This document shows, in pieces, positions 1-7,608 of a DNA stretch of 26,458 nt; positions within the stretch are counted from its first letter, which is position 1; each line of letters opens with the position of its first letter. The notes below the pieces were generated by a model. It was not told the origin of the DNA and made no database searches. It worked only from the letters and a program-made list of their open reading frames with translations. Source of the stretch: a virus. Made by a program: the position numbers and the translations under genes. Location: IMG/VR virus record IMGVR_UViG_3300024239_000235, positions 1-26,458 of that record, one strand, 5' to 3'.

Positions 1-324
1 CCAACACACAGTAAAAATAATACACAAAAACTAAATGGATTAATTGTTCCAGTTTTACCGAAATTTATTAAAGAAAGAAGATGGTTCTATAAAACAAAAT
101 TTCAATATAGAACAGAAGATATTATTTTATTTACTAGTAGAATTCAAAAATGGGTTGATACTGGAATTAGTATGGAATTAACAATTAATCCAGATATGTC
201 TCCAAGTATTAAATCTATTTCAGATACAATATTAAAAGCATTTTTAGAGAAATTATTAAAAGCAGTTTATTATTCACTAACTGTTGATGGTTCGGCTCAT
301 ATTTGCACAGACTGTGCAAATTAA
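1..324 (+). CDS. nrdA: Ribonucleoside-diphosphate reductase large subunit, C-terminal part (partial)
   Basis: The reading frame is open from base 1 to the TAA at 322-324 and gives the last 107 residues of a protein whose start lies outside the window. The stretch GISMELTINPDMSP, followed by a helix ending LKAVYYSLTVDG, matches the C-terminal part of class Ia NrdA. The final residues CTDCAN contain the CxxC pair that is known in this family to pass electrons from thioredoxin to the active site. NrdA reduces ribonucleoside diphosphates to deoxyribonucleotides. nrdB follows 28 bases downstream, and a thioredoxin gene at 19405 could supply reducing power. Confidence 0.88.
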   Translation, partial: PTHSKNNTQKLNGLIVPVLPKFIKERRWFYKTKFQYRTEDIILFTSRIQKWVDTGISMELTINPDMSPSIKSISDTILKAFLEKLLKAVYYSLTVDGSAHICTDCAN

Positions 325-352
325 AAGTAAAATATAAATTTAAAGGAAATTA

Positions 353-1411
353 ATGTCAAATTACAATAAAAAATTAGAGAAAAAACTATTATTTAATCCA
401 AATGCTATTGAAGATTTAAAAATATTTGGTGGTGAAACATCAAATATTTTAGATCTTTCAAATATACCAAAAGATTGTGAAATATTTCACAAATGTGTTG
501 ATACATTATATAATAACAATTGGTTACCTCATAAGGTTAGTATGGACTCAGATAAGTATGATTATAAAAACAGAATGACTCCTGATGAAATTGAAGCATA
601 TGATAATATTTTATCTTTTTTAGCTTTTCTAGATAGTATACAAACAAACAATTTACCAAATATTGCTGGTTATGTCACAAACCCACACGTTGTTTATGCA
701 TTATCAAGACAAACTTGGGATGAAGCATTGCACAGTAAATCTTATGGTTGGATATTTAGTTCTTTAATGTCTAAAGAAAAATCAAGAGAATTATATTTTA
801 AATGGAAGGAACACCCATTGATGCTAGAAAGAAATAAGTTCATTGCCAAAATATATCAAGATTTTGTCGATAATCCTTCAGAATTAAATTTTATAAAATC
901 AGTAATCGCAAATTATATGCTTGAAGGTCTTTATTTCTATAATGGGTTTCAATTTTTTCACAATTTAGCAAATAGAGGGTTAATCACCGGAACAGATACT
1001 CAAATTTCATATATTCAAAGAGATGAAATTGTGCATTGTACAATATTTGAAAATATAATTAAAATTGCAAAAAAAGAAAATCCTGAATTATTTTTAGAAC
1101 ACAAAGAAACATTTAGAGAAATGTTCAAAGTGGCAACACAATGGGAAATTGATTTTAGTTGTGATGTTATTGGTGATAAAATTTTAGGTATGAGTAAAAA
1201 TAGCATTAGTGATTATGCTAAATATTTATGTGATTATAGATTGGAAAATATTGATGAAGAACCAATGTTTGGAATTAAAGAAAATCCATATAAACATTTA
1301 GAAAAACAAGCAGGTGTTTCAGATGAGACATCAAATAGAAGTAATAATTTTGAAGTAACAAGTATTACATATAAATCACCAGAAATTTTAAATGAATGGG
1401 ATGAAATTTAA
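353..1411 (+). CDS. nrdB: Ribonucleoside-diphosphate reductase small subunit (R2)
   Basis: 352 aa, ATG preceded by AAAGGAA. This is the radical-generating R2 subunit that pairs with NrdA to make dNTPs for phage DNA synthesis. All di-iron ligands expected from E. coli R2 are visible: D94 (in FLDSIQ), E124 and H127 (DEALH), E191 (LEGLYFY), and E225 and H228 (RDEIVH). The radical tyrosine is Y131, four residues after H127 as in E. coli Y122. The spacing of 34 residues between E191 and E225 equals that in E. coli. So it is an intact class Ia R2. The gene ends directly in a terminator hairpin, so nrdA-nrdB probably form the end of one transcript. Confidence 0.96.
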   Translation: MSNYNKKLEKKLLFNPNAIEDLKIFGGETSNILDLSNIPKDCEIFHKCVDTLYNNNWLPHKVSMDSDKYDYKNRMTPDEIEAYDNILSFLAFLDSIQTNNLPNIAGYVTNPHVVYALSRQTWDEALHSKSYGWIFSSLMSKEKSRELYFKWKEHPLMLERNKFIAKIYQDFVDNPSELNFIKSVIANYMLEGLYFYNGFQFFHNLANRGLITGTDTQISYIQRDEIVHCTIFENIIKIAKKENPELFLEHKETFREMFKVATQWEIDFSCDVIGDKILGMSKNSISDYAKYLCDYRLENIDEEPMFGIKENPYKHLEKQAGVSDETSNRSNNFEVTSITYKSPEILNEWDEI

Positions 1412-1436
1412 AGCTAGATAGAATTATCTAGCTTTT
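1410..1436 (+). terminator. Rho-independent terminator after nrdB
   Basis: Perfect 11-bp stem AAAGCTAGATA (1410-1420), 4-base loop GAAT, complementary arm 1425-1435, then TTTT. It begins inside the nrdB stop codon. The same stem is reused after uvsW, and close variants follow hsp20, uvdE and the gene at 23624. Confidence 0.9.
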
Positions 1437-1488
1437 AAGTTTAAAACTTATTTTAAATTTTATTTAGTTCTATAACTAAAACATATAT

Positions 1489-1989
1489 CTATTTGCTTTT
1501 TGGTAATCTATACATGCTTTCAAATATCTCAAATTCTTTATTCTTCCCTTTATTTTCAACAAAACCAAATCTTTTGTAAAATTCAATTAATCTCTTTTTA
1601 TTTCCGCCAAATTCATCAGATGGTGAAAGTATTATAATTTTATTATTCTTATCTGCATATTCACATATATCTGTCATTAACTTCGTGCCTGCTCCAGTAT
1701 TTTTCTCTTTAGTTATAATTAAATCAATACTTATTTTATTGTCAAATTCATAAATATTAATTGTGCTAAAATATTCTTTGTACTTATCTTTTAATGATTT
1801 TATAAAATTAGTATTTTCTTGAAGCCAATTTCTAAAATTTTCATTTATCTTTAAAATTTTCTTTAAAGTTCCAACTATTCTTGCATAATCTTCACCATAT
1901 TCACCTTTTAAATTATCCCATAACTTCTCAACTTCATCTTCTGTTTTACCTGATTTTTTAGCAAAACTTTTAATAACGGCATTTGGCAT
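1489..1989 (-). CDS. GNAT-like acetyltransferase with N-terminal phage domain
   Basis: 166 aa, start chosen at the ATG preceded by AAGGAG. Residues 1-45 (MPNAVIKSFAKKSGKTEDEV...) resemble a small helical domain seen at the start of several large-phage proteins (from memory). The C-terminal part, with GAGTKLMTDICEYADKNN and a later FYKRFGFVENKGK, looks like the acetyl-CoA-binding and last-strand region of a GNAT fold. The acetyl-CoA loop is weak (TGAGTKL). Substrate unknown. The gene is on the minus strand with a T4-late-like TATAAATA 20 bases before the start, divergent from the metalloprotease at 2092, so it is probably expressed late and could be a virion or modification protein. Confidence 0.6.
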   Translation of the reverse strand: MPNAVIKSFAKKSGKTEDEVEKLWDNLKGEYGEDYARIVGTLKKILKINENFRNWLQENTNFIKSLKDKYKEYFSTINIYEFDNKISIDLIITKEKNTGAGTKLMTDICEYADKNNKIIILSPSDEFGGNKKRLIEFYKRFGFVENKGKNKEFEIFESMYRLPKSK

Positions 1990-2009
1990 ATTATTCTCCT
2001 TTTTAAAAA

Positions 2010-2017
2010 TATTTATA
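2010..2017 (-). promoter_or_regulatory. Late-type promoter (TATAAATA)
   Basis: Reads TATAAATA on the minus strand, 20 bases before the ATG at 1989. This equals the T4 late promoter consensus. Such octamers occur by chance in AT-rich DNA; position in front of a start supports function. Confidence 0.6.
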
Positions 2018-2021
2018 ATAT

Positions 2022-2050
2022 AAATTTAAAGAATTTTTTGAACTTAAATA
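2022..2050 (+). repeat. 29-bp intergenic repeat, left copy flanking the metalloprotease gene
   Basis: Identical over 29 bases to 2852-2880. The core TTTTTTGAACTTAAAT (2034-2049) recurs elsewhere in both orientations. This copy lies between two divergent late-type promoters. Confidence 0.85.
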
Positions 2051-2066
2051 ACTGTTTTTATGTTGT

Positions 2067-2074
2067 TATAAATA
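2067..2074 (+). promoter_or_regulatory. Late-type promoter (TATAAATA)
   Basis: TATAAATA ends 17 bases before the chosen start at 2092, the same spacing as at other late-type genes here. Its position also argues that translation starts at 2092 and not at the upstream in-frame ATG at 2038. Confidence 0.65.
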
Positions 2075-2091
2075 ATTCAAAAAGGAATAAA

Positions 2092-2859
2092 ATGACATTT
2101 AGAGAATGGTTAAATAAAAAGGAAACTACAAAAATAATAGAAGAAATAAAAGATCAAACAAATGAAGAATTTTGGGAAGAAATAGATGAATTCACAAGAA
2201 AATCAGCTATTCTAAATAATCATGTTCCTTGTGGAGCAACATTAGAATGGGTTAAAGAAACACAAGCATTTATGAATGAAGGAATCATAAAACCTGAATT
2301 AATTTCAATAAATACACATGATGAAAGTAAATTAAACTCAGAATTTAAGAAATATAATATAAATTTTATAAAAGATAACAAAAATCTAAATGCACATTAT
2401 GATAAAAAGACAGATACTATAACTATTATGTATTCAGAAAGAGACACATTTAACGAGATTGAAGCAATGATTGGACATGAGATGGTTCATAAAGAACAAC
2501 ATAAAAAATCCAATGAATATTTTAAACAATCAGAAAGAACTATAGAAAAAATAAATGATCTTATCCAAAAGAAAATAAAACTTCTAAAAGAACATGGAGG
2601 GATTTTAAAGCATTCAAATGAATTAAATAAATTAAATTTAGAAATAAATAAAATTTATAATTATTTTTTATATTCTACACCTTATGAAAAAATGGCTTAT
2701 GCATATCAATTTGTATATATGAATAAAAACATGAATCCAAATGATATAATAAATAAATTAAAAAATGATGTAGAAACAAAAGACTTTCCGATAACTTCAG
2801 ATTTTAAAAAATATATTGCAATGTATTGGTTATTAAGAAATAAGAAAATAGAAATTTAA
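2092..2859 (+). CDS. HExxH metalloprotease with capsid-targeting-like N-terminus
   Basis: 255 aa. The start is placed at 2092, not at the in-frame ATG at 2038, because AAAGGAA precedes it and because the N-terminus MTFREWLNKKE then lines up with three other proteins here. H129-E130-M131-V132-H133 is a zinc-metalloprotease HExxH motif. P197-Y-E199-K-M-A fits the third-ligand glutamate of gluzincins (inference). The protein is a clear paralogue of the one at 25155-25856: both share HYDK/YYDK before the motif, HKEQHK after it, and a C-terminus with KKYIAMYWL. No signal peptide or membrane segment. Flanked by a perfect 29-bp direct repeat, and its stop lies inside the right copy. Possible roles are a packaged protease injected into the host or a head-maturation factor. 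Confidence 0.75.
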   Translation: MTFREWLNKKETTKIIEEIKDQTNEEFWEEIDEFTRKSAILNNHVPCGATLEWVKETQAFMNEGIIKPELISINTHDESKLNSEFKKYNINFIKDNKNLNAHYDKKTDTITIMYSERDTFNEIEAMIGHEMVHKEQHKKSNEYFKQSERTIEKINDLIQKKIKLLKEHGGILKHSNELNKLNLEINKIYNYFLYSTPYEKMAYAYQFVYMNKNMNPNDIINKLKNDVETKDFPITSDFKKYIAMYWLLRNKKIEI

Positions 2860-2880
2860 AGAATTTTTTGAACTTAAATA
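2852..2880 (+). repeat. 29-bp intergenic repeat, right copy flanking the metalloprotease gene
   Basis: Perfect copy of 2022-2050, 830 bases away in the same orientation. It contains the stop codon of the metalloprotease gene (2857-2859). Confidence 0.85.
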
Positions 2881-2908
2881 TTTTGCTTATTTAGAAGTAA
2901 ATATTTGA

Positions 2909-2932
2909 AATTAATATTCTTTAGTATATAAT
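2909..2932 (+). promoter_or_regulatory. Middle-type promoter upstream of uvsW
   Basis: AATTAA (2909-2914), 12 bases, then TATAAT (2927-2932) with a TTTAG run just before it. Variant of the CTTTAA-N12-TATAAT class found nine times here. Confidence 0.7.
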
Positions 2933-2954
2933 AAAAGAAAAAAAAGGATATTAT

Positions 2955-4640
2955 TTGATAATACAAAAACAAGATGAATCTTATACTTTACTTATTTCTG
3001 AAAATGATTCAGATAAATTAACTCTTCAAGGTGTTCATGATTTTCTTAAAGCCGAAAAACCTGACGCAAGATACAATTTTAAAGTTCAAAGGGGCTGGGA
3101 AAGTCCCTTTCATTATTTTTCAGAAGTTAAAAAACACGGTAACCAATCTGTTCTAAGATTACTATCAGGGCACTTAGACTTAATAAAAAACTTTAATATT
3201 CCAAATTTACCAAAAACACAATCAGAATTTACAGAAAAAGAAATAGATTCAAGTTTAAAAGAAATTATTTCAATGATGCCTTTTGAGCCTTATGACTATC
3301 AGTTAAAAATTGTAAAAGATTCTTTATTAAATCCTAAACAAATGTCGTTAGCTTGTACCTCTGCAGGTAAATCTTGTGCGATATTTATGATAATGTATTT
3401 TTTATATACAAAAAATAAAGTTGGTTTAGTTTGTGTTCCAAATATATCATTAACAACACAAATATACGGTGATTTTAAAGATTATTTTCATAAAGATTAT
3501 GCTAAAGAAAGAGATAAATTTTTATCCAATATTCAATTACAGGGTGGGGGAAAAGAAAGTACATTTGATACATTTTTAACAATAACAACATGGCAATCTT
3601 TATTAAATAGAAAAGAACATCTTTCAAAATTTGAATTTATTTTATGTGATGAAGTTCAAAGATATGCTAGTGATGAAGTATCACAAATTATTAAATTAAC
3701 TAATAATGCAAAATACAAATGGGGTGTTACAGGAACCTTACCAGAAGACCCTTTAGCAACAATGAACTTAATTGGTATGTTTGGATTCCCAAAAAGATAT
3801 ATTAGAGCATGTGAATTAATTGAAAGAGGTCTAGGTACACCAGTTGAAATAATTTCATTTATCATTAAATACACTGATGAAGAAAAAAGATTATTTAATT
3901 CATTACCTAAGGGTCAATATGCTAAACAATTAGCATTTATAAAAGAACACCAAAAAAGAAATGAATTTGTAACAGATTTAATAATTAAGGTTAAAAATAC
4001 GGGTAACACGATTATTTTAGGTAGCCACACACAGCACATTAAAGATACTTTTATTGAAGTTATGAAAAAATTATATCCTGATGTTGAAGTTCAAAATAAA
4101 GATATAACAGGTAAAAAATCATTTGAATTTCAAAAACAATATGGTGTTTATTTTATTAATGGCGAAGATAATGCAGAAACAAGGGAATTAACAAGAAAAA
4201 TTCTTGAAGAAAAACATTATATTTTTGAATTTGAAGATTCAAATCATATAACTTTAAGTGAAAATGAATTTTATAAAGATACATTAGTTAAAGATTTAAT
4301 AGATAATTATTCTATATATAAAGAGATAAAAAGCATAAATTTAAGAAACGAAATTTTAATTTCAAATTATCAAATTTTATCGGCAGGAGTAAATATACGA
4401 AGGCTATTTAACTTAATTTTTATCAGCCCATTGAAAGCTTATACTACAATTACGCAAAGTATTGGAAGAGGTTTAAGATTACATCCAGATAAAAAAATAT
4501 TTAGAGTATTTGATTTAACAGATGATTTTGGAATCAGAAAACCAGGTGGAATTTTTTATAAGCAATATGAGGAAAGAAAAAGACATTCATATAATTCTGA
4601 AGGTTATCCAATAACTGAAAAAGAATTTAATTTATTTTAA
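2955..4640 (+). CDS. uvsW: UvsW-type superfamily 2 DNA/RNA helicase
   Basis: 561 aa starting at TTG, chosen because AAAAAGGA lies 7 bases upstream and no closer ATG fits. SF2 motifs in order: YDYQ near 113-116, Walker A CTSAGKS at 134-140, DEVQ Walker B at 232-235, VTGTL motif III at 258-262, and QSIGRGLRLHP motif VI near the C-terminus. The motif I wording and the LIGMFG stretch after motif III match T4 UvsW. UvsW unwinds branched recombination intermediates and R-loops, and in T4 helps switch from origin-dependent to recombination-dependent replication. About 60 residues longer than T4 UvsW, mostly before motif I and in the C-terminal half. Own promoter at 2909 and terminator at 4639. Confidence 0.9.
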   Translation: MIIQKQDESYTLLISENDSDKLTLQGVHDFLKAEKPDARYNFKVQRGWESPFHYFSEVKKHGNQSVLRLLSGHLDLIKNFNIPNLPKTQSEFTEKEIDSSLKEIISMMPFEPYDYQLKIVKDSLLNPKQMSLACTSAGKSCAIFMIMYFLYTKNKVGLVCVPNISLTTQIYGDFKDYFHKDYAKERDKFLSNIQLQGGGKESTFDTFLTITTWQSLLNRKEHLSKFEFILCDEVQRYASDEVSQIIKLTNNAKYKWGVTGTLPEDPLATMNLIGMFGFPKRYIRACELIERGLGTPVEIISFIIKYTDEEKRLFNSLPKGQYAKQLAFIKEHQKRNEFVTDLIIKVKNTGNTIILGSHTQHIKDTFIEVMKKLYPDVEVQNKDITGKKSFEFQKQYGVYFINGEDNAETRELTRKILEEKHYIFEFEDSNHITLSENEFYKDTLVKDLIDNYSIYKEIKSINLRNEILISNYQILSAGVNIRRLFNLIFISPLKAYTTITQSIGRGLRLHPDKKIFRVFDLTDDFGIRKPGGIFYKQYEERKRHSYNSEGYPITEKEFNLF

Positions 4641-4667
4641 AGCTAGATAGAAATATCTAGCTTTTTT
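4639..4667 (+). terminator. Rho-independent terminator after uvsW
   Basis: 11-bp stem AAAGCTAGATA (4639-4649), loop GAAA, second arm 4654-4664, then T tract. Same stem as the nrdB terminator. Confidence 0.92.
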
Positions 4668-4690
4668 AGTCTAGAAGAACTTTAATACTT

Positions 4691-4714
4691 CTTTAATATT
4701 CTTTTGTATATAAT
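4691..4714 (+). promoter_or_regulatory. Middle-type promoter
   Basis: CTTTAA (4691-4696), 12 bases, TATAAT (4709-4714) preceded by TTTTGTA. Drives the small-gene run that starts at 4739. Confidence 0.8.
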
Positions 4715-4738
4715 AAAATAAAAAATTAAGGATATTAA

Positions 4739-5110
4739 ATGGCTACAAGAAGCGCAATTTGGTACAAAGATGAAGAAAATAAATGCTATAAAGGCATTTA
4801 TTGTCACTGGGATGGTTATCTTTCATATGTTGGTAAAATTCTTTTAGAAAATTATTACACTTTAGATAAAGTTAAAGAATTAATTTCTTATGGTTCTGCC
4901 TCATCTATTGCGGAAACATTAGATAAATGTGAATTTTATAAAGACTTAAATAGAGAAGATATAACAATTTATGAAATTCAAAACTTAAAAGAAATAGATG
5001 AGTACTTAGAAGAATATACATATATTTTTGAAAATGAAAAATGGTTCATCTTAACAGGAAAAAATAAAATGAAAAGATTAACACCAAGATTAATTGAAAT
5101 GGACATATAA
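4739..5110 (+). CDS. Conserved phage hypothetical protein (MATRS / YCHWDGY family)
   Basis: 123 aa with a clear AAGGA site. The N-terminus MATRSAIWYKDEENKCYKG and the motif YCHWDGYLSYVGKILLENYY match a conserved family of unknown function found widely in phages (recognised from memory; no name). No catalytic motif can be assigned. It is the first gene after the promoter at 4691, and its stop overlaps the next start by one base (TAATG), so translation is probably coupled. Confidence 0.8.
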   Translation: MATRSAIWYKDEENKCYKGIYCHWDGYLSYVGKILLENYYTLDKVKELISYGSASSIAETLDKCEFYKDLNREDITIYEIQNLKEIDEYLEEYTYIFENEKWFILTGKNKMKRLTPRLIEMDI

Positions 5111-5340
5111 TGAACAAAAATACTATAAAAGAAATTGAATCTGCTTTAAAATTACATATTAACTACACTGGATATTCTTCGGGAGGTGAATATTTAAGAA
5201 GAATGGATAGATTAGCTTGGAATTATTCAGGTGCGCCAGCACTAAAGGTTTCTGCATTACTAGATGATTATTTTAAAGTTGTTAATGCCAATAATTTAGA
5301 TGAAGCAATTCAAAGATTAAAGGCTTTAGAGAATGCTTAA
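5110..5340 (+). CDS. Small hypothetical protein
   Basis: 76 aa, not recognised. Mixed helical protein with YSSGGEYLRRMDRLAWNYSG in its first half and a C-terminal helix (LDEAIQRLKALENA). Start overlaps the preceding stop by one base and its own end overlaps the next small frame, consistent with a translationally coupled operon. Confidence 0.72.
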   Translation: MNKNTIKEIESALKLHINYTGYSSGGEYLRRMDRLAWNYSGAPALKVSALLDDYFKVVNANNLDEAIQRLKALENA

Positions 5341-5506
5341 TCTTATAAAAGAACACAATAATAAACAAAAATTAAATTTTTTCTTTAAAGAAAAAATAGA
5401 TTTAAAACAATCTAAATTAGATTTTGAAAAATTATCAGATGAAGAAAAAATTTTTGGTTTAAAAATGCTAAAAGTGCAAATGATTTTAGACGGGAAGGAA
5501 AAATAA
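5333..5506 (+). CDS. Small lysine-rich hypothetical protein
   Basis: 57-aa frame (MLNLIKEHNNKQK...) that starts inside the end of the previous gene (8-base overlap) and stops exactly one base before the ATG at 5507. It fills a gap that would otherwise be empty in a tightly packed operon, and its KEKIDLKQSKLDFEKLSDEE region looks like an amphipathic helix. Its end supplies the GGAAGGA site used by the next gene. Not recognised. Confidence 0.6.
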   Translation: MLNLIKEHNNKQKLNFFFKEKIDLKQSKLDFEKLSDEEKIFGLKMLKVQMILDGKEK

Positions 5507-6034
5507 ATGAATTTGTTACAATTACACGGTTTAATTAAAAAACACGGATTTATTGCTGGTGGGGCTTGTAGAAGCACAATTCAGGATGAAGAAATAAAAG
5601 ATTTTGATATATTTTGTTTTTCTAAAGAAGATTATGAACCTTTAAAACAAATTATTTCAAATATGTACGGAATAAAAAGAGAAAATGAACTTGTTTATCA
5701 ATGTAATAATATTCAACTAATAAAACCACGAGAAAATAAGTACTTAAAGACTTATGGAACTCCTTATGAAGTTGTTAGTAAATTTGATTTTTCTGTGTGT
5801 AGAGTTTATACATTAGATGGAATTAATTTTATTAAAATAGATGAACAATTTGAGAATGATTGCCAAAAGAAAATTTTAAGAATTCAGAATATAGTTTGCC
5901 CAATTAGCACTTTAAAGAGAAGTATTAAGTACAGTAAAAAAGGGTATTTCTCACCTCTTAGAGAAATTCTTAAACTTTTTAATGAATATGCAGAAAGAGT
6001 TAGAAACGGAGATATAGATATTGATTCATTTTGA
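5507..6034 (+). CDS. Nucleotidyltransferase-fold protein, possibly truncated by an in-frame TGA
   Basis: 175 aa, ATG after GGAAGGA. Residues 14-36 contain GFIAGGACR followed by D32-F-D34-IF, the GG...R...DxD signature of Pol-beta/CCA-adding-type nucleotidyltransferases. A further acidic strand (KFDFSVCRVY) could complete the metal site. Substrate unknown; phages carry such proteins with unclear roles. Oddity: the frame stops at a TGA (6032-6034) but continues open for 20 protein-like codons to a TAA at 6095-6097, right before the next promoter. The original C-terminus therefore probably lay there. Confidence 0.65.
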   Translation: MNLLQLHGLIKKHGFIAGGACRSTIQDEEIKDFDIFCFSKEDYEPLKQIISNMYGIKRENELVYQCNNIQLIKPRENKYLKTYGTPYEVVSKFDFSVCRVYTLDGINFIKIDEQFENDCQKKILRIQNIVCPISTLKRSIKYSKKGYFSPLREILKLFNEYAERVRNGDIDIDSF

Positions 6035-6097
6035 ATTTCATCTAAATTCCCAAATGAAGAACTATATGAATTAATGCTAAAATATAATATAGATTAA
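6032..6097 (+). other. In-frame continuation after TGA (readthrough or recent nonsense mutation)
   Basis: After the TGA at 6032 the same frame encodes ISSKFPNEELYELMLKYNID and then TAA, six bases before the middle-type promoter at 6103. Composition is normal for a protein C-terminus. Either the TGA is a recent mutation, a sequencing error, or it is read through. TGA is used as an ordinary stop elsewhere in this window (for example 6616-6618). Confidence 0.5.
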
Positions 6098-6102
6098 TTA
6101 AA

Positions 6103-6126
6103 CTTTAATATTAGTTTGTATATAAT
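6103..6126 (+). promoter_or_regulatory. Middle-type promoter
   Basis: CTTTAA (6103-6108), 12 bases, TATAAT (6121-6126), with TTTGTA just before the -10. Confidence 0.8.
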
Positions 6127-6152
6127 AAATTATATAAATTAAAAGGTACTAT

Positions 6153-6389
6153 ATGAAAGATATAACATTAAATAACATATCAATTGAAAATTTTATTGAG
6201 TTGTGTACTTTTTTAAACTGCAAAACACTATTAGATGATATTGAGATGTATTATAATAAATATTTATTGTGTGATTCTTCTAAATATTATTTAGGATTTT
6301 ATTTACCAACTAAAGAATATTTATTAAAAGATATAGGAACTATCAATATGTGTAATTCACTGAATTACAAGAATATAATAAAGGAATAA
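6153..6389 (+). CDS. Small hypothetical protein
   Basis: 78 aa, AAAAGG ribosome site. First gene after the promoter at 6103. Not recognised; contains several Cys (C18, C23 region) and many Tyr/Leu, no motif that indicates function. One base separates it from the next ATG. Confidence 0.65.
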   Translation: MKDITLNNISIENFIELCTFLNCKTLLDDIEMYYNKYLLCDSSKYYLGFYLPTKEYLLKDIGTINMCNSLNYKNIIKE

Positions 6390-6390
6390 A

Positions 6391-6618
6391 ATGAACATAC
6401 AAGATGAAATTAACAACTTAAAAGAAAATATAAATGAAATAGAAAAACAAAAAGCAAAATTAGATTTTTATAATTCATTAATCCAAGCAGTTAAATGTGC
6501 TGGAGGAACTGGAGAAAATATCACTGAAGATATGACGGTGAAGGAATTAGCTGATATTTTTGCAATCAATAAAGTTAGATTTACTTATATTGGCGAATTA
6601 AAAAGAACTGTAAAATGA
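6391..6618 (+). CDS. Small coiled-coil hypothetical protein
   Basis: 75 aa. Residues 1-27 (IQDEINNLKENINEIEKQKA) form a likely coiled coil. The second half, GGTGENITEDMTVKELADIF, resembles a short domain found in small phage proteins of unknown role. Start follows AAAGGA. Ends in TGA, showing TGA acts as a stop here. Confidence 0.68.
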   Translation: MNIQDEINNLKENINEIEKQKAKLDFYNSLIQAVKCAGGTGENITEDMTVKELADIFAINKVRFTYIGELKRTVK

Positions 6619-6666
6619 TCAATTTGCATTTAAAAACTCTGTGTTTTAGTAAAATAAAGGATAAAA

Positions 6667-7608
6667 ATGAAAAGTACAGAATTAATAGAAATTGAAGCAT
6701 TTGAACAAGATACTGGGTTATATTATGTTGAATTACCAAATGGAATTTATGAAGTAAATAGTGAAAGAACAGAAATTTCGTATTCAAATAATAAAGTTAT
6801 TGTTGAACTAGAAAAAGACTTAAATATTTTTAAAATTAATAAATATACTATTGTTGATAATTATATTTATGAAAATGAATCTATTACAAAAGAAGCATAT
6901 GATGCAAAAGTAACAGAACTTAGACTTAAAGGTTATGATGATGATTTGGAATCTTGGTATGATATTGATTCAGAATATGAATATAAAAAATTCACACAAA
7001 AATGGAAACCTGAATATATTTCGACAGAAGTAAAACAACCAGTAAATTTCAATATTAAACATAGTATCTCAAGTCTTCCTAAATATATTGAACCAATGAG
7101 AAAATTAAATGGCGATTTGAAAAGTACAATTTATGTTTATAATCAACGTAAGCATATAGCAGATATTGTTAGAGAATTTCTTTTAAATATTGGATATACT
7201 GAAGCAAAAAGTGAATATACATCTGAAAATGAATTTTATATTACCCCTGATGGAATTAGATTTTCAAAATTTGGAAAAAGTAGAGATTTTATAACAATTA
7301 AAATGAATCTTCAAAAATATGAAGATAAAGGAATTTATAAAGATACTTACCAAAATGTATTTGATTTGTATAATAAGAATATTAAAGAAATTACAGAAAT
7401 TTTAACAATTTGGTATTTAAAAGATACAAAAATTGAAATTTCAACATATCTAGAATTAATTTCTAAATTAGAAAAATTTAAAAATGATGTTAATGCATTA
7501 GGGGTTTTATCAAAATTTAGTCCAAATAAAAATCAGTTAGTTATTAATATTAATAAATATATTAAAAAATTAAAATCTGAATTACTACAAAATGAAAAAT
7601 ATATCTAA
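6667..7608 (+). CDS. Hypothetical protein, 313 aa
   Basis: Largest unknown gene of this run. Start after AAAGGA. Soluble, charged, rich in Tyr, Asp and Lys; no signal peptide or membrane span. An N-terminal beta-rich part (ELPNGIYEVNSERTEISYS) is followed by a helical C-terminus (residues ~230-313). No catalytic motif seen. It overlaps the HAD gene by 17 bases, so the two are co-translated. Confidence 0.75.
   Translation: MKSTELIEIEAFEQDTGLYYVELPNGIYEVNSERTEISYSNNKVIVELEKDLNIFKINKYTIVDNYIYENESITKEAYDAKVTELRLKGYDDDLESWYDIDSEYEYKKFTQKWKPEYISTEVKQPVNFNIKHSISSLPKYIEPMRKLNGDLKSTIYVYNQRKHIADIVREFLLNIGYTEAKSEYTSENEFYITPDGIRFSKFGKSRDFITIKMNLQKYEDKGIYKDTYQNVFDLYNKNIKEITEILTIWYLKDTKIEISTYLELISKLEKFKNDVNALGVLSKFSPNKNQLVININKYIKKLKSELLQNEKYI

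Noticed and set aside
1463-1480. Hairpin TTTAGTT/AACTAAA as terminator for the minus-strand GNAT-like gene
   Set aside because: Seven AT-rich base pairs with no clear U tract on the minus strand; expected by chance in such DNA.
2038-2091. Longer start (ATG at 2038) for the metalloprotease gene
   Set aside because: The extra 18 codons overlap the repeat core and the late promoter, lack a ribosome site, and hide the shared N-terminal tag; 2092 has AAAGGAA.
6032-6034. TGA as selenocysteine or recoded Trp
   Set aside because: TGA is used as a normal stop by other genes here and no hairpin typical of selenocysteine insertion is evident after it.
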